From CAVCAD01 sp036653735 (GTDB taxonomy: Bacteria; Bacillota_I; Bacilli_A; RF39; UBA660), in assembly GCA_036653735.1 (NCBI GenBank), contig JAVVTI010000007.1:1-33994 (forward strand): a stretch of DNA of 33,994 nucleotides, in the 5' to 3' direction. The notes beneath the pieces are model-generated. The model had not been told where the DNA came from. It ran no database searches and saw nothing but the letters and a program-made list of their open reading frames with translations. This document shows, in pieces, positions 1 through 7,331 of this stretch. Numbering within the stretch: the stretch's first letter is position 1; every line of letters starts with the position of its first letter. Both the position numbers and the translations under genes were made by a program.

Positions 1-13
1 ATTAATAATCTAA

Positions 14-553
14 TTAATAATTAGTACATCTTATTTCCATATAAGATTCAGGATGTTTACATACAGGACATACTTTTAAAGCTTCTCTAGACTTATATAT
101 ATGACCACAATTCCTACATACCCATATAACTTCTTCATCTTTATTAAATACTTTATTAGTATTAATATTATTAAGAAGTGTTAAGTATCTATTTTCATGA
201 GTTTCTTCTATTTTTAAAACCCCTTCAAATAGTCTAGCTATCTCTTCAAACCCTTCTTCTAAAGCAGTATCAGCAAACTCTCTATACATTTGTGTATATT
301 CATAATGTTCACCATCTGCTGCAGCCTTTAAGTTCTCTTCTGTACTAGGAACATCACCATTATTTAATGCTTTAAACCATAGTTTAGCATGCTCCTTCTC
401 ATTTCTAGAAGTCTCTTCAAATACACCAGCTATTTGTTCATATCCATCTTTCTTAGCTTTACTAGAAAAATACTCATATTTAACTCTAGCCTGACTTTCT
501 CCTGCAAAAGCAGCAAGTAAATTCTTTTCTGTCTTACTTCCTTTTAATTCCAT
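14..553 (-). CDS. Rubrerythrin
   Basis: This is a non-haem diiron peroxidase that detoxifies hydrogen peroxide in the cytoplasm of anaerobes. The 179-residue protein has a ferritin-like four-helix domain followed by a rubredoxin-like domain. Iron ligands are visible as Glu19 (FAGES), the ExxH of NEKEH (Glu52, His55), Glu residues in EHYEYTQMY, and KIEETHENR. The C-terminal Fe(SCys)4 site is formed by CRNC (about 146-149) and CPVC (about 162-165). The open frame extends 9 codons further upstream, but a GGAGG six bases before the internal ATG fixes the start used here. It lies 19 bases downstream of the DUF1700-like gene on the same strand and is probably co-transcribed with it. Confidence 0.95.
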   Translation of the reverse strand: MELKGSKTEKNLLAAFAGESQARVKYEYFSSKAKKDGYEQIAGVFEETSRNEKEHAKLWFKALNNGDVPSTEENLKAAADGEHYEYTQMYREFADTALEEGFEEIARLFEGVLKIEETHENRYLTLLNNINTNKVFNKDEEVIWVCRNCGHIYKSREALKVCPVCKHPESYMEIRCTNY

Positions 554-572
554 AATATACCTCCAACTATAA

Positions 573-1505
573 TTATACACTTTTTTCTATTTTTAATCTA
601 CTTTTATCCTTCTCATTTACATATATTGTCACTGTATATCTTTCTAATTCTTTTATATTATATATATTATCTTCCTTAAAGTTCTCTATATAAAAACTTA
701 CTATATCTCTTATATGTTTATTAAGAGATACATATACTTTTCCTTGTTCTTTTCTTATATAGTAATTATAAATACATTCATAGTACTTAGTTTCTATATT
801 TATTTCATTATCCAAAGTATCATCATATTTAACTATATAGGATGTATTATAATTACTATTAAACCCTACATAAAAAGTATCTGTATCAAACTTAATATTC
901 TTAAATCTTCTTTCCATACTATACTTCTTACTAACATTATCAACATAATTAACCTTATATACCTCTACTATAAATAATGAAACACCTAATATAAAAGAAA
1001 TAAATAATACACAAAAAGCCTTCAAATACTTTCTAACACATACTTTCTTAATAACCATCAAATTATTAAACATATTAAGAAATAATATACTACTAATAAA
1101 CATACTAAGTATACATAATACAAGCCCATATATATGTACACCATCTAATATACAAAAAATACTAAAAACAAGTATAATAGTATTAAAACTACAAAAGAAA
1201 AACAATAATATATATATACATACATAAACCCAGTTATTATATTTATTTTTATATAAAATATTATCTTTCTTTTCTTTAGTTTTAATACTATGTATCATAT
1301 TACTAAACTTACTAAATATACTCTTTTTATTAGATATTACAATCTTATCTATAGGTCCATAGCTACTAATAATATCATCTACTCTTTCCTTTTTCTTTCT
1401 TCTTTTAATATCATCATCATAATACTTAACAATATCTTTAATATTCTTAACTTTCTTCTTACTTAATTTATTAGTTAATTCATTTAAAAACTTAGTTTTA
1501 CTCAT
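573..1505 (-). CDS. DUF1700-like membrane protein
   Basis: The roughly 60 N-terminal residues resemble the DUF1700 (HAAS-type) helical module: a charged stretch with KTKFLNELTNKLSKKKVK, then YYDDDI and a SYGPIDKIV segment like the usual 'LGSPKEIA'. About four hydrophobic helices follow between roughly residues 90 and 185, and a polar C-terminal tail of about 120 residues is likely exposed outside. Function is unknown; relatives often sit beside a PadR-type regulator, which is absent here. The start is the internal ATG preceded by GAGGGAG, 17 codons inside the longest open frame. A TTGACA/TATGAT promoter lies just upstream. Rubrerythrin follows closely. The family call rests on the N-terminus only. 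Confidence 0.75.
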   Translation of the reverse strand: MSKTKFLNELTNKLSKKKVKNIKDIVKYYDDDIKRRKKKERVDDIISSYGPIDKIVISNKKSIFSKFSNMIHSIKTKEKKDNILYKNKYNNWVYVCIYILLFFFCSFNTIILVFSIFCILDGVHIYGLVLCILSMFISSILFLNMFNNLMVIKKVCVRKYLKAFCVLFISFILGVSLFIVEVYKVNYVDNVSKKYSMERRFKNIKFDTDTFYVGFNSNYNTSYIVKYDDTLDNEINIETKYYECIYNYYIRKEQGKVYVSLNKHIRDIVSFYIENFKEDNIYNIKELERYTVTIYVNEKDKSRLKIEKSV

Positions 1506-1526
1506 ATTCTCCCTCTTTTTACTATT

Positions 1527-1556
1527 ATCATATAATATATGCAAGTACTTTGTCAA
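1527..1556 (-). promoter_or_regulatory. Vegetative-type promoter for 573-1505
   Basis: On the minus strand a perfect -35 TTGACA (1551-1556) is followed after 18 bases by TATGAT (1527-1532), about 20 bases before the ATG. It would drive the DUF1700-like gene and rubrerythrin. Confidence 0.6.
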
Positions 1557-1624
1557 TAAACTTAAAATAAGTATATTAAATATATTATTAGTTAATAATA
1601 ATCATAAGGTTAGGGTGCTATAAA

Positions 1625-2974
1625 ATGTTAAGTAATAATGAAAATATAATAACTAAACTAAAAAAAGACACTAATAATTTATCAAGTATTATATATAGAA
1701 AAATGATAATAAAAAAACATACTATTAATATTATATTTAATGAACCTCTAACATCATCTAATAAAATAAGTGACTTTATTATAAGATCATTATCACTCAT
1801 CCACATAACTAATAAAAACATACTAAATAATATAGAAAACTCTATAAGTAACTTTAAATACACAAAAATATATAATTATGAATCTTTATGTTTATACTTA
1901 CATAAAGGTTTTACTATTATTCTAATAGAAAACATAAATATAGCTCTAGCCCTAGAAACAAAAGCAGACCTATCAAGAAGCATTACTGTACCTGACACCC
2001 AAAACACAATAAGGGGCTCTAAAGATTCTTTTGTAGAAGAGTACCAAATTAACTTAGGCCTAATTAAAAAACGAATAAAAACTAATAACTTATGGACTAA
2101 AGACTATTTACTAGGTTCTTCTACTTCTACTATAACATCAATTATATATATAAATGGACTTGCTAATAAGAAGATACTCTCTTCTATTAAAAAGAAATTA
2201 GATAATATTTCTGTTCCCTCAGTTATAAGTACAGACAATATAAAGAAATTCCTAGAAAGTAAAGGCCCATTTCCTACTATTATAACCTCTCAAAGACCAG
2301 ATATGGTATCAAATGCTCTATTAGAAGGTAAAATAGTAATAGCATGTGATAACTCTCCATTTATGTTAATACTACCAAACTTATTTACAGATTATTTTAA
2401 AACTAGTGAAGACTTATATTCAAGAAGTCTTAACACTAGTTTATTAAAATATCTTAAATACCTATGTTTCTTTATATCTATATTTCTTCCTAGTATATAT
2501 GTATCTCTTATTACTATAAACCATGACATTATACCTACAGAACTACTAATAAACTTTGCCACTCAAAGAAGTGGAGTTCCCTTTCCAGCATTTATTGAAG
2601 CATTAATAATGATTATATCATTTGAAGTACTAAAAGAATGTGACTTAAGAGTTCCATCATTTGCTGGAAGTGCACTATCCATAGTTGGAGCACTTATATT
2701 AGGAGAAGCTGCAGTAAATGCAGGAATAGTATCCCCTATTATGATAATAATAATAGCAGCAACCTCTGTTTGTTCCCTTCCCTTCACAGAGCCAGAATTT
2801 ATTAACTCAATAAGAGTACATAGAATACTATGTATGGCATCATCTATCATATTAGGTTTTATAGGAATAGTAGTATTTACTATAATATTTATATTAAGAC
2901 TATCATCTGTTAACCCATATTATACAAACTATATATATAACTTTACAAACCCATTTAAAAAGGAGAATAAATGA
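1625..2974 (+). CDS. gerKA: Spore germinant receptor subunit A (GerA/GerKA family)
   Basis: This is the A subunit of a Ger-type nutrient germinant receptor, which sits in the spore inner membrane and triggers germination. The 449-residue protein is slightly short for the family (about 480-500). It has a soluble N-terminal half with family blocks such as VEEYQINLGLIKKRI and GPFPTIITSQRPD. The C-terminal half, from about residue 275, holds about five membrane segments, with the characteristic SGVPFPAFIEALIM and LGEAAVNAGIVSP blocks. An AGGGTG lies seven bases before the ATG. The stop overlaps the next ATG (ATGA), showing translational coupling to the C subunit. The symbol is by family; the exact paralogue (gerA, gerK and so on) cannot be fixed here. 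Confidence 0.93.
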   Translation: MLSNNENIITKLKKDTNNLSSIIYRKMIIKKHTINIIFNEPLTSSNKISDFIIRSLSLIHITNKNILNNIENSISNFKYTKIYNYESLCLYLHKGFTIILIENINIALALETKADLSRSITVPDTQNTIRGSKDSFVEEYQINLGLIKKRIKTNNLWTKDYLLGSSTSTITSIIYINGLANKKILSSIKKKLDNISVPSVISTDNIKKFLESKGPFPTIITSQRPDMVSNALLEGKIVIACDNSPFMLILPNLFTDYFKTSEDLYSRSLNTSLLKYLKYLCFFISIFLPSIYVSLITINHDIIPTELLINFATQRSGVPFPAFIEALIMIISFEVLKECDLRVPSFAGSALSIVGALILGEAAVNAGIVSPIMIIIIAATSVCSLPFTEPEFINSIRVHRILCMASSIILGFIGIVVFTIIFILRLSSVNPYYTNYIYNFTNPFKKENK

Positions 2975-4092
2975 TTAAACTAAAACTAGTATTATTAATA
3001 TCCTCTTTACTATTATTTACTGGTTGTTATAACTATAGAGAACTAGATGATCTAGACATAGTTACAGCTGTATCACTTGATAAAACTAATACTAACTTCC
3101 TATTAACAGCCCAAATAATAAATACTCAAAAACCCTCTAATAATGAATCATCCTCTAATAAGTTTTATACATTCAAAGCAGAAGGTAAAACAGTACAAGA
3201 AGCATTTCGTAATATAATAAACACATCCCCTAGAAGAATATATTTTAATCATAACCAACTATTAGTACTAAGTGAAACTATATCTAAAGAAGGACTAGGA
3301 AACATAATAGATTTATTTATAAGAGATAATGAATCTAGAAAAGACTATAGTGTAATAATAGCAAGAAATACCCCTGCACACAAAATAATAGAAACAATAA
3401 CTAAAATAGACCAAGTAAATGCTTTTAATATTAAAAGCTCACTAAACTCAAACAAAGAGCATCTAGGTATAATTAATAATACAACATTATCTCAAACAAT
3501 AAATGACTATCTAGATCCTAATAAAGAACCATCTATTCCTTCTATTTCATTAGTAGGTGATAAAGAAGATAACTCAAGTAATAAACAACTAGAAAACACT
3601 ACTAGTGGTGCACATCTACAAGTAGAAACAATGTCTATATTTAAGAATAATAAACTATCCCGTTATCTAAATAAAGATGAAAGCCTCTCATTAAATATAT
3701 TAAATAATAATGTACTAAACATAGTACTAACATACCCATGTAATAAAAACAAATATATATCCCTAGAAATATCTAATATAAAAACATCTCTATCATATAA
3801 AAATAATAATATAATAATAAGTATAAAAGGAGATATGAATCTTTGTGAAACAACTTGTTCCTATGACCTTCTAAATAAAAATACTCTATCCTCTATAGAA
3901 AAAAACACTGAAAACTATGCAAAAAGCATAATAAGTAAAACATTAAATACTCTTATAAAAGATAATGATTTATTAGTAACTAATATCCCCTCTTTTCTTT
4001 ATAAGAATAAGATAAAGAACTACCAAGATATCAAATTCAAAGTTCACTTTGAATTTATATCAGTAGGTAGTTCTTTAAAGGATGTATCATGA
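2971..4092 (+). CDS. gerKC: Spore germinant receptor lipoprotein subunit C (GerC family)
   Basis: This is the C subunit of the same germinant receptor, a lipoprotein held on the outer face of the spore inner membrane. The lipoprotein signal peptide ends in a clear lipobox (LLFTG then Cys19). It is followed by the typical GerAC start YNYRELDDLDIVTAVSLDK. Also typical are the segment around PRRIYFNHNQLLVLSE and the block 'GNIIDLFIRDNESRKD'. Length (373 residues) is normal. Start and stop both overlap the neighbouring genes by ATGA, so the order is A-C-B in one transcript. Confidence 0.93.
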   Translation: MIKLKLVLLISSLLLFTGCYNYRELDDLDIVTAVSLDKTNTNFLLTAQIINTQKPSNNESSSNKFYTFKAEGKTVQEAFRNIINTSPRRIYFNHNQLLVLSETISKEGLGNIIDLFIRDNESRKDYSVIIARNTPAHKIIETITKIDQVNAFNIKSSLNSNKEHLGIINNTTLSQTINDYLDPNKEPSIPSISLVGDKEDNSSNKQLENTTSGAHLQVETMSIFKNNKLSRYLNKDESLSLNILNNNVLNIVLTYPCNKNKYISLEISNIKTSLSYKNNNIIISIKGDMNLCETTCSYDLLNKNTLSSIEKNTENYAKSIISKTLNTLIKDNDLLVTNIPSFLYKNKIKNYQDIKFKVHFEFISVGSSLKDVS

Positions 4093-5186
4093 AAAACAAA
4101 ATAACTACATTTAGCTACTACTCTATAATAATAGTATTCTTAGTATCATCATTTCTAGGTATAGGAGTATACTCTTTATTTAATAGTTCAAAAGAAGACT
4201 CTATAATAAGTTTATTTATTTCTCTATTAATAGGCTTACTTATATTATTATCATACATAAAAATATTTAACTATGAACCATCACTTCCAATAGATAAAAA
4301 AATAAATAAACTATTTGGAAGTATTCTAGGTACTATTATAAATATATTTCTAAGCCTTAATTGTTTATTCATATCTATTAGTTTACTATATAGTTTAATA
4401 AACTTAATAAGCACTCAGTTTCTTTCAGAAACTCCAGTAGTATCTATAGGCTTATGTCTTATATTAACAATCATATATGCTAATATTAAAGGAATAAATG
4501 CCCTATCAAAAACATCTATTATAATACTATATATTAATATATTCTTATTTGTTTTAGCATTTATTCCTTTAATATCCCTAGTAGACTTTACTAACTTTCG
4601 TCCTATACTAAATAAAGGTATATACCCAGTAATAAAAGGAACATATTCTTTTGTAACACTTAGTATAATACCATTATACTTCTTATTAATAATACCTAAG
4701 AATTTAATAGAAAAAGAAGTAACATACAAACATATTATAAAACCCTATATATTTTCTATAATAATAATTATATTAGTAACCATATGTACTCTAGGAGTAC
4801 TAGGAATATATGCTTCCCTTACATACCAATTCCCAGAATATGTAGTTTTAAAACAAGTAAAACTATTTAATTTTATAGATAGAATAGAAAACATAGTAGT
4901 ACTTCAGTGGATATTTGGTTTATTTGTATCTCTTTCTATTATGATATATTATATAACAAATAATATTAAAAAAAATACTAAAGTACTACCTATTATAGTA
5001 AGCCTTATAGTACTATATCTAACTATTAAACTATTTAAGAATAACTCAGTATATATAGATATAACTACTAAAACACTACCTATAATTCGTATTATAACAC
5101 TTATTATATTTATAATAATAAATATATTAATTACAATAAAAAAGCACCCTAAGGTGCTTAACCGCTTATCATTTACTTCTAATTAA
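4089..5186 (+). CDS. gerKB: Spore germinant receptor permease-like subunit B (GerB family)
   Basis: This is the B subunit of the germinant receptor, of the amino-acid/polyamine permease superfamily, thought to bind the nutrient ligand in the inner spore membrane. The 365-residue protein is almost wholly hydrophobic with about ten membrane helices. It starts with the family pattern of an early glycine-rich helix (SSFLGIGVYSLF). It is coupled to the C subunit by ATGA. Its last codons run through a hairpin (5142-5159) that serves as terminator for the opposing gene, and its stop lies 18 bases inside that gene. Confidence 0.92.
   Translation: MKNKITTFSYYSIIIVFLVSSFLGIGVYSLFNSSKEDSIISLFISLLIGLLILLSYIKIFNYEPSLPIDKKINKLFGSILGTIINIFLSLNCLFISISLLYSLINLISTQFLSETPVVSIGLCLILTIIYANIKGINALSKTSIIILYINIFLFVLAFIPLISLVDFTNFRPILNKGIYPVIKGTYSFVTLSIIPLYFLLIIPKNLIEKEVTYKHIIKPYIFSIIIIILVTICTLGVLGIYASLTYQFPEYVVLKQVKLFNFIDRIENIVVLQWIFGLFVSLSIMIYYITNNIKKNTKVLPIIVSLIVLYLTIKLFKNNSVYIDITTKTLPIIRIITLIIFIIINILITIKKHPKVLNRLSFTSN
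5137..5159 (-). terminator. Rho-independent terminator of 5169-6266, inside the gerKB 3' end
   Basis: A 7-bp stem AAGCACC/GGTGCTT (5142-5148 with 5153-5159) has a 4-base loop. Read on the minus strand it is followed by a run of T (the A-tract at 5137-5143). It has no T-run on the plus strand, so it serves the minus-strand gene although it lies within gerKB coding sequence. Confidence 0.8.
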
Positions 5187-6266
5187 ATTAAATAAAGTAC
5201 CAAGCCCTAACATCATAAATATAAAACCACAAACACCCGCTAAATAAGGTATAGATGTAACTATAGTTATAATAAGAAGACCTGTAAGTAAATAAACATA
5301 TTTATTATTCTTCTTATGTAATAATTTATTAAATAATAAATATCCAAGAACATACCCAATAAATACTCTAGATATATATAGTGCTACTAAATAAAGCCCA
5401 AGTACAGCAAAACCTAGTGGCATACCAACACTTGTAGTAATAAATAAAAATGCAATAAGAGGTGTAGTAAATAATACTAAGAATCCATGACCTAACCCTC
5501 TTAAATAAGTTTCAGCTTTAGCAGTTTCTATAACTCTTTCTAACTTATCTATAACCTTACTGAAAAGTAAACAAATAAGCATACCAGTTATAAATATACC
5601 AATAAATGAAACTGCTCTTTGTAAAACAATAGACTGAAACTTTTCCATTTTAGTCATATCATTATCATATACATCTGATACAAATGTAGAAACATTTTTA
5701 GTAGGTAATAACTCCTTACCTTCTATTTTAGCATTTTCATTATATTTAAAACTTCCCCTTATTAAAACATTCTCACCTATTATAATGTTCTTAGAATCTA
5801 CTTTAACATCACCATCAATAATAGCATTCTTAATCTCTACTTTATCTCCAGTAACAAACAAGTTTCTGTTTATACTACCAGCTACTAAAGAAGACACACC
5901 ATATATATAAGCATCTCTTTTAATAATACTTTCTTTTCTTAAATTAACATTATATCCTATTAGTACAGCATCTTTCTCTACTGTTGAATAAACATTTTCA
6001 TTATTACCAAGAACTAATAAATAATCACTACTTCCTGATATTTTAGTTTCATTACCAACAATAAAAGATATACCATTAACTCCCCCTTCCTGAGTAACAT
6101 TATTACCAAGAAACACAGCACTTGAATCTAAGCTATCTTTCAAAATAACATCATTGCCAGTAAACATGCGTTTACTACTACTTACTTCCTCCGCATTTAA
6201 ACCCTGTAGAGGCATAACAAGCATAATAAGCATAACAACTTTAAATAAAAAACTTCTCTTTTTCAT
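5169..6266 (-). CDS. Bactofilin-like beta-helix protein with membrane-embedded C-terminus
   Basis: A signal peptide (about residues 1-25, MKKRSFLFKVV onwards) precedes about 150 residues of short repeated strands rich in G, N, V and I, for example LGNNVTQEGGVNGISFIVGN and VDSKNIIIGENVLIRGSF. This pattern resembles the polymer-forming bactofilin right-handed beta-helix. From about residue 210 there are about five hydrophobic helices. The predicted topology puts the helix outside the cell, whereas classical bactofilins are cytoplasmic. The function is not known; a scaffold at the cell envelope is a guess. GGAGG lies eight bases before the ATG. It is divergent from 6360-7136 with overlapping promoters and converges on gerKB with an 18-base overlap. 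Confidence 0.75.
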   Translation of the reverse strand: MKKRSFLFKVVMLIMLVMPLQGLNAEEVSSSKRMFTGNDVILKDSLDSSAVFLGNNVTQEGGVNGISFIVGNETKISGSSDYLLVLGNNENVYSTVEKDAVLIGYNVNLRKESIIKRDAYIYGVSSLVAGSINRNLFVTGDKVEIKNAIIDGDVKVDSKNIIIGENVLIRGSFKYNENAKIEGKELLPTKNVSTFVSDVYDNDMTKMEKFQSIVLQRAVSFIGIFITGMLICLLFSKVIDKLERVIETAKAETYLRGLGHGFLVLFTTPLIAFLFITTSVGMPLGFAVLGLYLVALYISRVFIGYVLGYLLFNKLLHKKNNKYVYLLTGLLIITIVTSIPYLAGVCGFIFMMLGLGTLFNLIRSK

Positions 6267-6284
6267 AACTTTCCCTCCATATAA

Positions 6285-6313
6285 ATAATAACATTATTTA
6301 TTACTTTTGTAAA
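6285..6313 (-). promoter_or_regulatory. Promoter of the bactofilin-like gene
   Basis: On the minus strand TTTACA (6308-6313) is separated by 17 bases from TATTAT (6285-6290), which has a TG one base upstream (extended -10). Its -35 box overlaps that of the divergent promoter. Confidence 0.5.
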
Positions 6314-6336
6314 ATCATTAATTTATATGTTATAAT
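6307..6336 (+). promoter_or_regulatory. Promoter of the Cys-His-Asp protein gene
   Basis: TTGTAA (6307-6312), an 18-base spacer and a perfect TATAAT (6331-6336) lie 24 bases before the ATG at 6360. The -35 overlaps the -35 of the opposing promoter. Confidence 0.5.
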
Positions 6337-6359
6337 ATACCACTAAAGGAAGAAGTCTT

Positions 6360-7136
6360 ATGAATGAATATGATAAATTATATAACAAAGTAGAACTTAA
6401 TGGCTATAATGAAAATGAAGAAGAATCATTAAAAGCACTAGAAGATCTAAATGATGCTTTTAATGATACATATCCAATTCCATTATATGATGATGAATAT
6501 GCAGAACAACTCCTTTCATTTTTATACAATAACTCCTGCCAAGAATATAAAAATGAAATACTTAAAATACTAAAAAAACACTCATATAACTTACATGCTG
6601 AAACTCTTACAATAATAAAAGAGTTACTATTAAACACTAAAAATCCAACTACTAAATTGCATACACTTTCATATATGCCTAGTATTGAAAGTATAGAATA
6701 TAGAAATGATGAGCTTTTTCTTACTACTACTCAAGGAACATTCAATATAAAAAAAGCATCATCATATTATAAGGATAATAAGGATATTTATAATTATCTT
6801 AGACTAAACTCATTAAATGGTAAATGTCACAGTGCTTCTCTTTGGTTTATAAACTCATACCCCTCATGTACAGCATTAACATCACTTTGTCCAAATATAT
6901 TTAGAGGCTTCTTCTATCATACATTTATAGTAACTCCTAATAATAATGTAGTAGACTTAGCATCTAATTCAGTAATGAGTCTAGAAACAGCCAGCACTCT
7001 ATATGACTTTACAAAAATAACAGAAACAACTATTAATGATCTGCAAGACACTAACTTTACAGACCCTATGTTATATGACACAAATCCTCTTCTACTTCTA
7101 GCACTTCAAAAACAAGCAGAAACATTAAACATATAA
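6360..7136 (+). CDS. Unrecognised protein with a putative Cys-His-Asp catalytic triad
   Basis: I do not recognise this 258-residue soluble protein. The first 100 residues are acidic and helical. The second half holds GKCHSAS (Cys156), then YHTFIV (His187), then NVVDLASN (Asp199). That order and spacing is what transglutaminase-like or papain-fold cysteine enzymes show: Cys at a helix start, His and Asp on consecutive strands. This is pattern-based inference, not a family match. There is no signal peptide or membrane segment, so it should be cytoplasmic. AAGGA lies about ten bases before the ATG. It has its own promoter and ends at a strong terminator. It is unlike the Bacillus spore transglutaminase Tgl, whose catalytic Cys lies in a different context. 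Confidence 0.7.
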   Translation: MNEYDKLYNKVELNGYNENEEESLKALEDLNDAFNDTYPIPLYDDEYAEQLLSFLYNNSCQEYKNEILKILKKHSYNLHAETLTIIKELLLNTKNPTTKLHTLSYMPSIESIEYRNDELFLTTTQGTFNIKKASSYYKDNKDIYNYLRLNSLNGKCHSASLWFINSYPSCTALTSLCPNIFRGFFYHTFIVTPNNNVVDLASNSVMSLETASTLYDFTKITETTINDLQDTNFTDPMLYDTNPLLLLALQKQAETLNI

Positions 7137-7140
7137 ATAA

Positions 7141-7164
7141 AAAAATCCTATAAGGATTTTTTTT
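7141..7164 (+). terminator. Rho-independent terminator after 6360-7136
   Basis: A 9-bp stem AAAAATCCT/AGGATTTTT (7141-7149 with 7153-7161) has a 3-base loop and continues into a run of T to 7164. The A-rich flank means it could also stop the tRNA transcript from the other side. Confidence 0.85.
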
Positions 7165-7174
7165 AAAATACTTT

Positions 7175-7251
7175 TGGTAGCGACGGGGGGAATCGAACCC
7201 TCAACCTCACGGGTATGAACCGTGCGCTCTAGCCAATTGAGCTACATCGCC
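7175..7251 (-). tRNA. tRNA-Met (CAT), elongator type
   Basis: This 77-base tRNA includes an encoded 3' CCA. The acceptor stem GGCGATG pairs with CGTCGCT using two G-U pairs. The D arm has AGCTCAATTGGCTAGAGC. The anticodon stem CACGG/CCGTG encloses loop TTCATAC, giving anticodon CAT. The T loop is TTCGATT, and the T stem has one A-C mismatch. The G1-U72 pair and the anticodon stem lacking the three G-C pairs of an initiator argue against tRNA-fMet. The TTCATAC loop and overall similarity to the Bacillus elongator tRNA argue against the lysidine tRNA-Ile. Confidence 0.95.
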
Positions 7252-7268
7252 ATAAGAAATATATAAGT

Positions 7269-7297
7269 AGTATATCAAATAAATATATGTTTTACAA
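7269..7297 (-). promoter_or_regulatory. Promoter of tRNA-Met
   Basis: On the minus strand TTGTAA (7292-7297), 17 bases, then TATACT (7269-7274), placed 17 bases before the tRNA 5' end. Confidence 0.6.
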
Positions 7298-7317
7298 GTA
7301 AAAAGTTAACTTTTTAC
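7298..7317. repeat. Perfect 20-bp palindrome between glycosyltransferase and tRNA promoter
   Basis: GTAAAAAG-TTAA-CTTTTTAC abuts the tRNA -35 box and lies 15 bases beyond the end of the glycosyltransferase gene. It could be a weak terminator for that gene (no clean T-run follows) or a protein-binding site. Confidence 0.45.
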
Positions 7318-7331
7318 CTAATAAAACATTA

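Noticed and set aside
1560..1624. Search for a sigma-G promoter upstream of the germinant receptor operon
   Set aside because: AT-rich region offers several partial matches but none with both boxes at the right spacing.
2563..2850. Minus-strand frame of 95 codons inside gerKA
   Set aside because: Antisense to a clear family member, isoleucine-rich composition mirrors membrane helices; no start signal.
7175..7251. tRNA gene as possible integration site of a mobile element
   Set aside because: No integrase, no repeated tRNA 3' end and no foreign gene block beside it.
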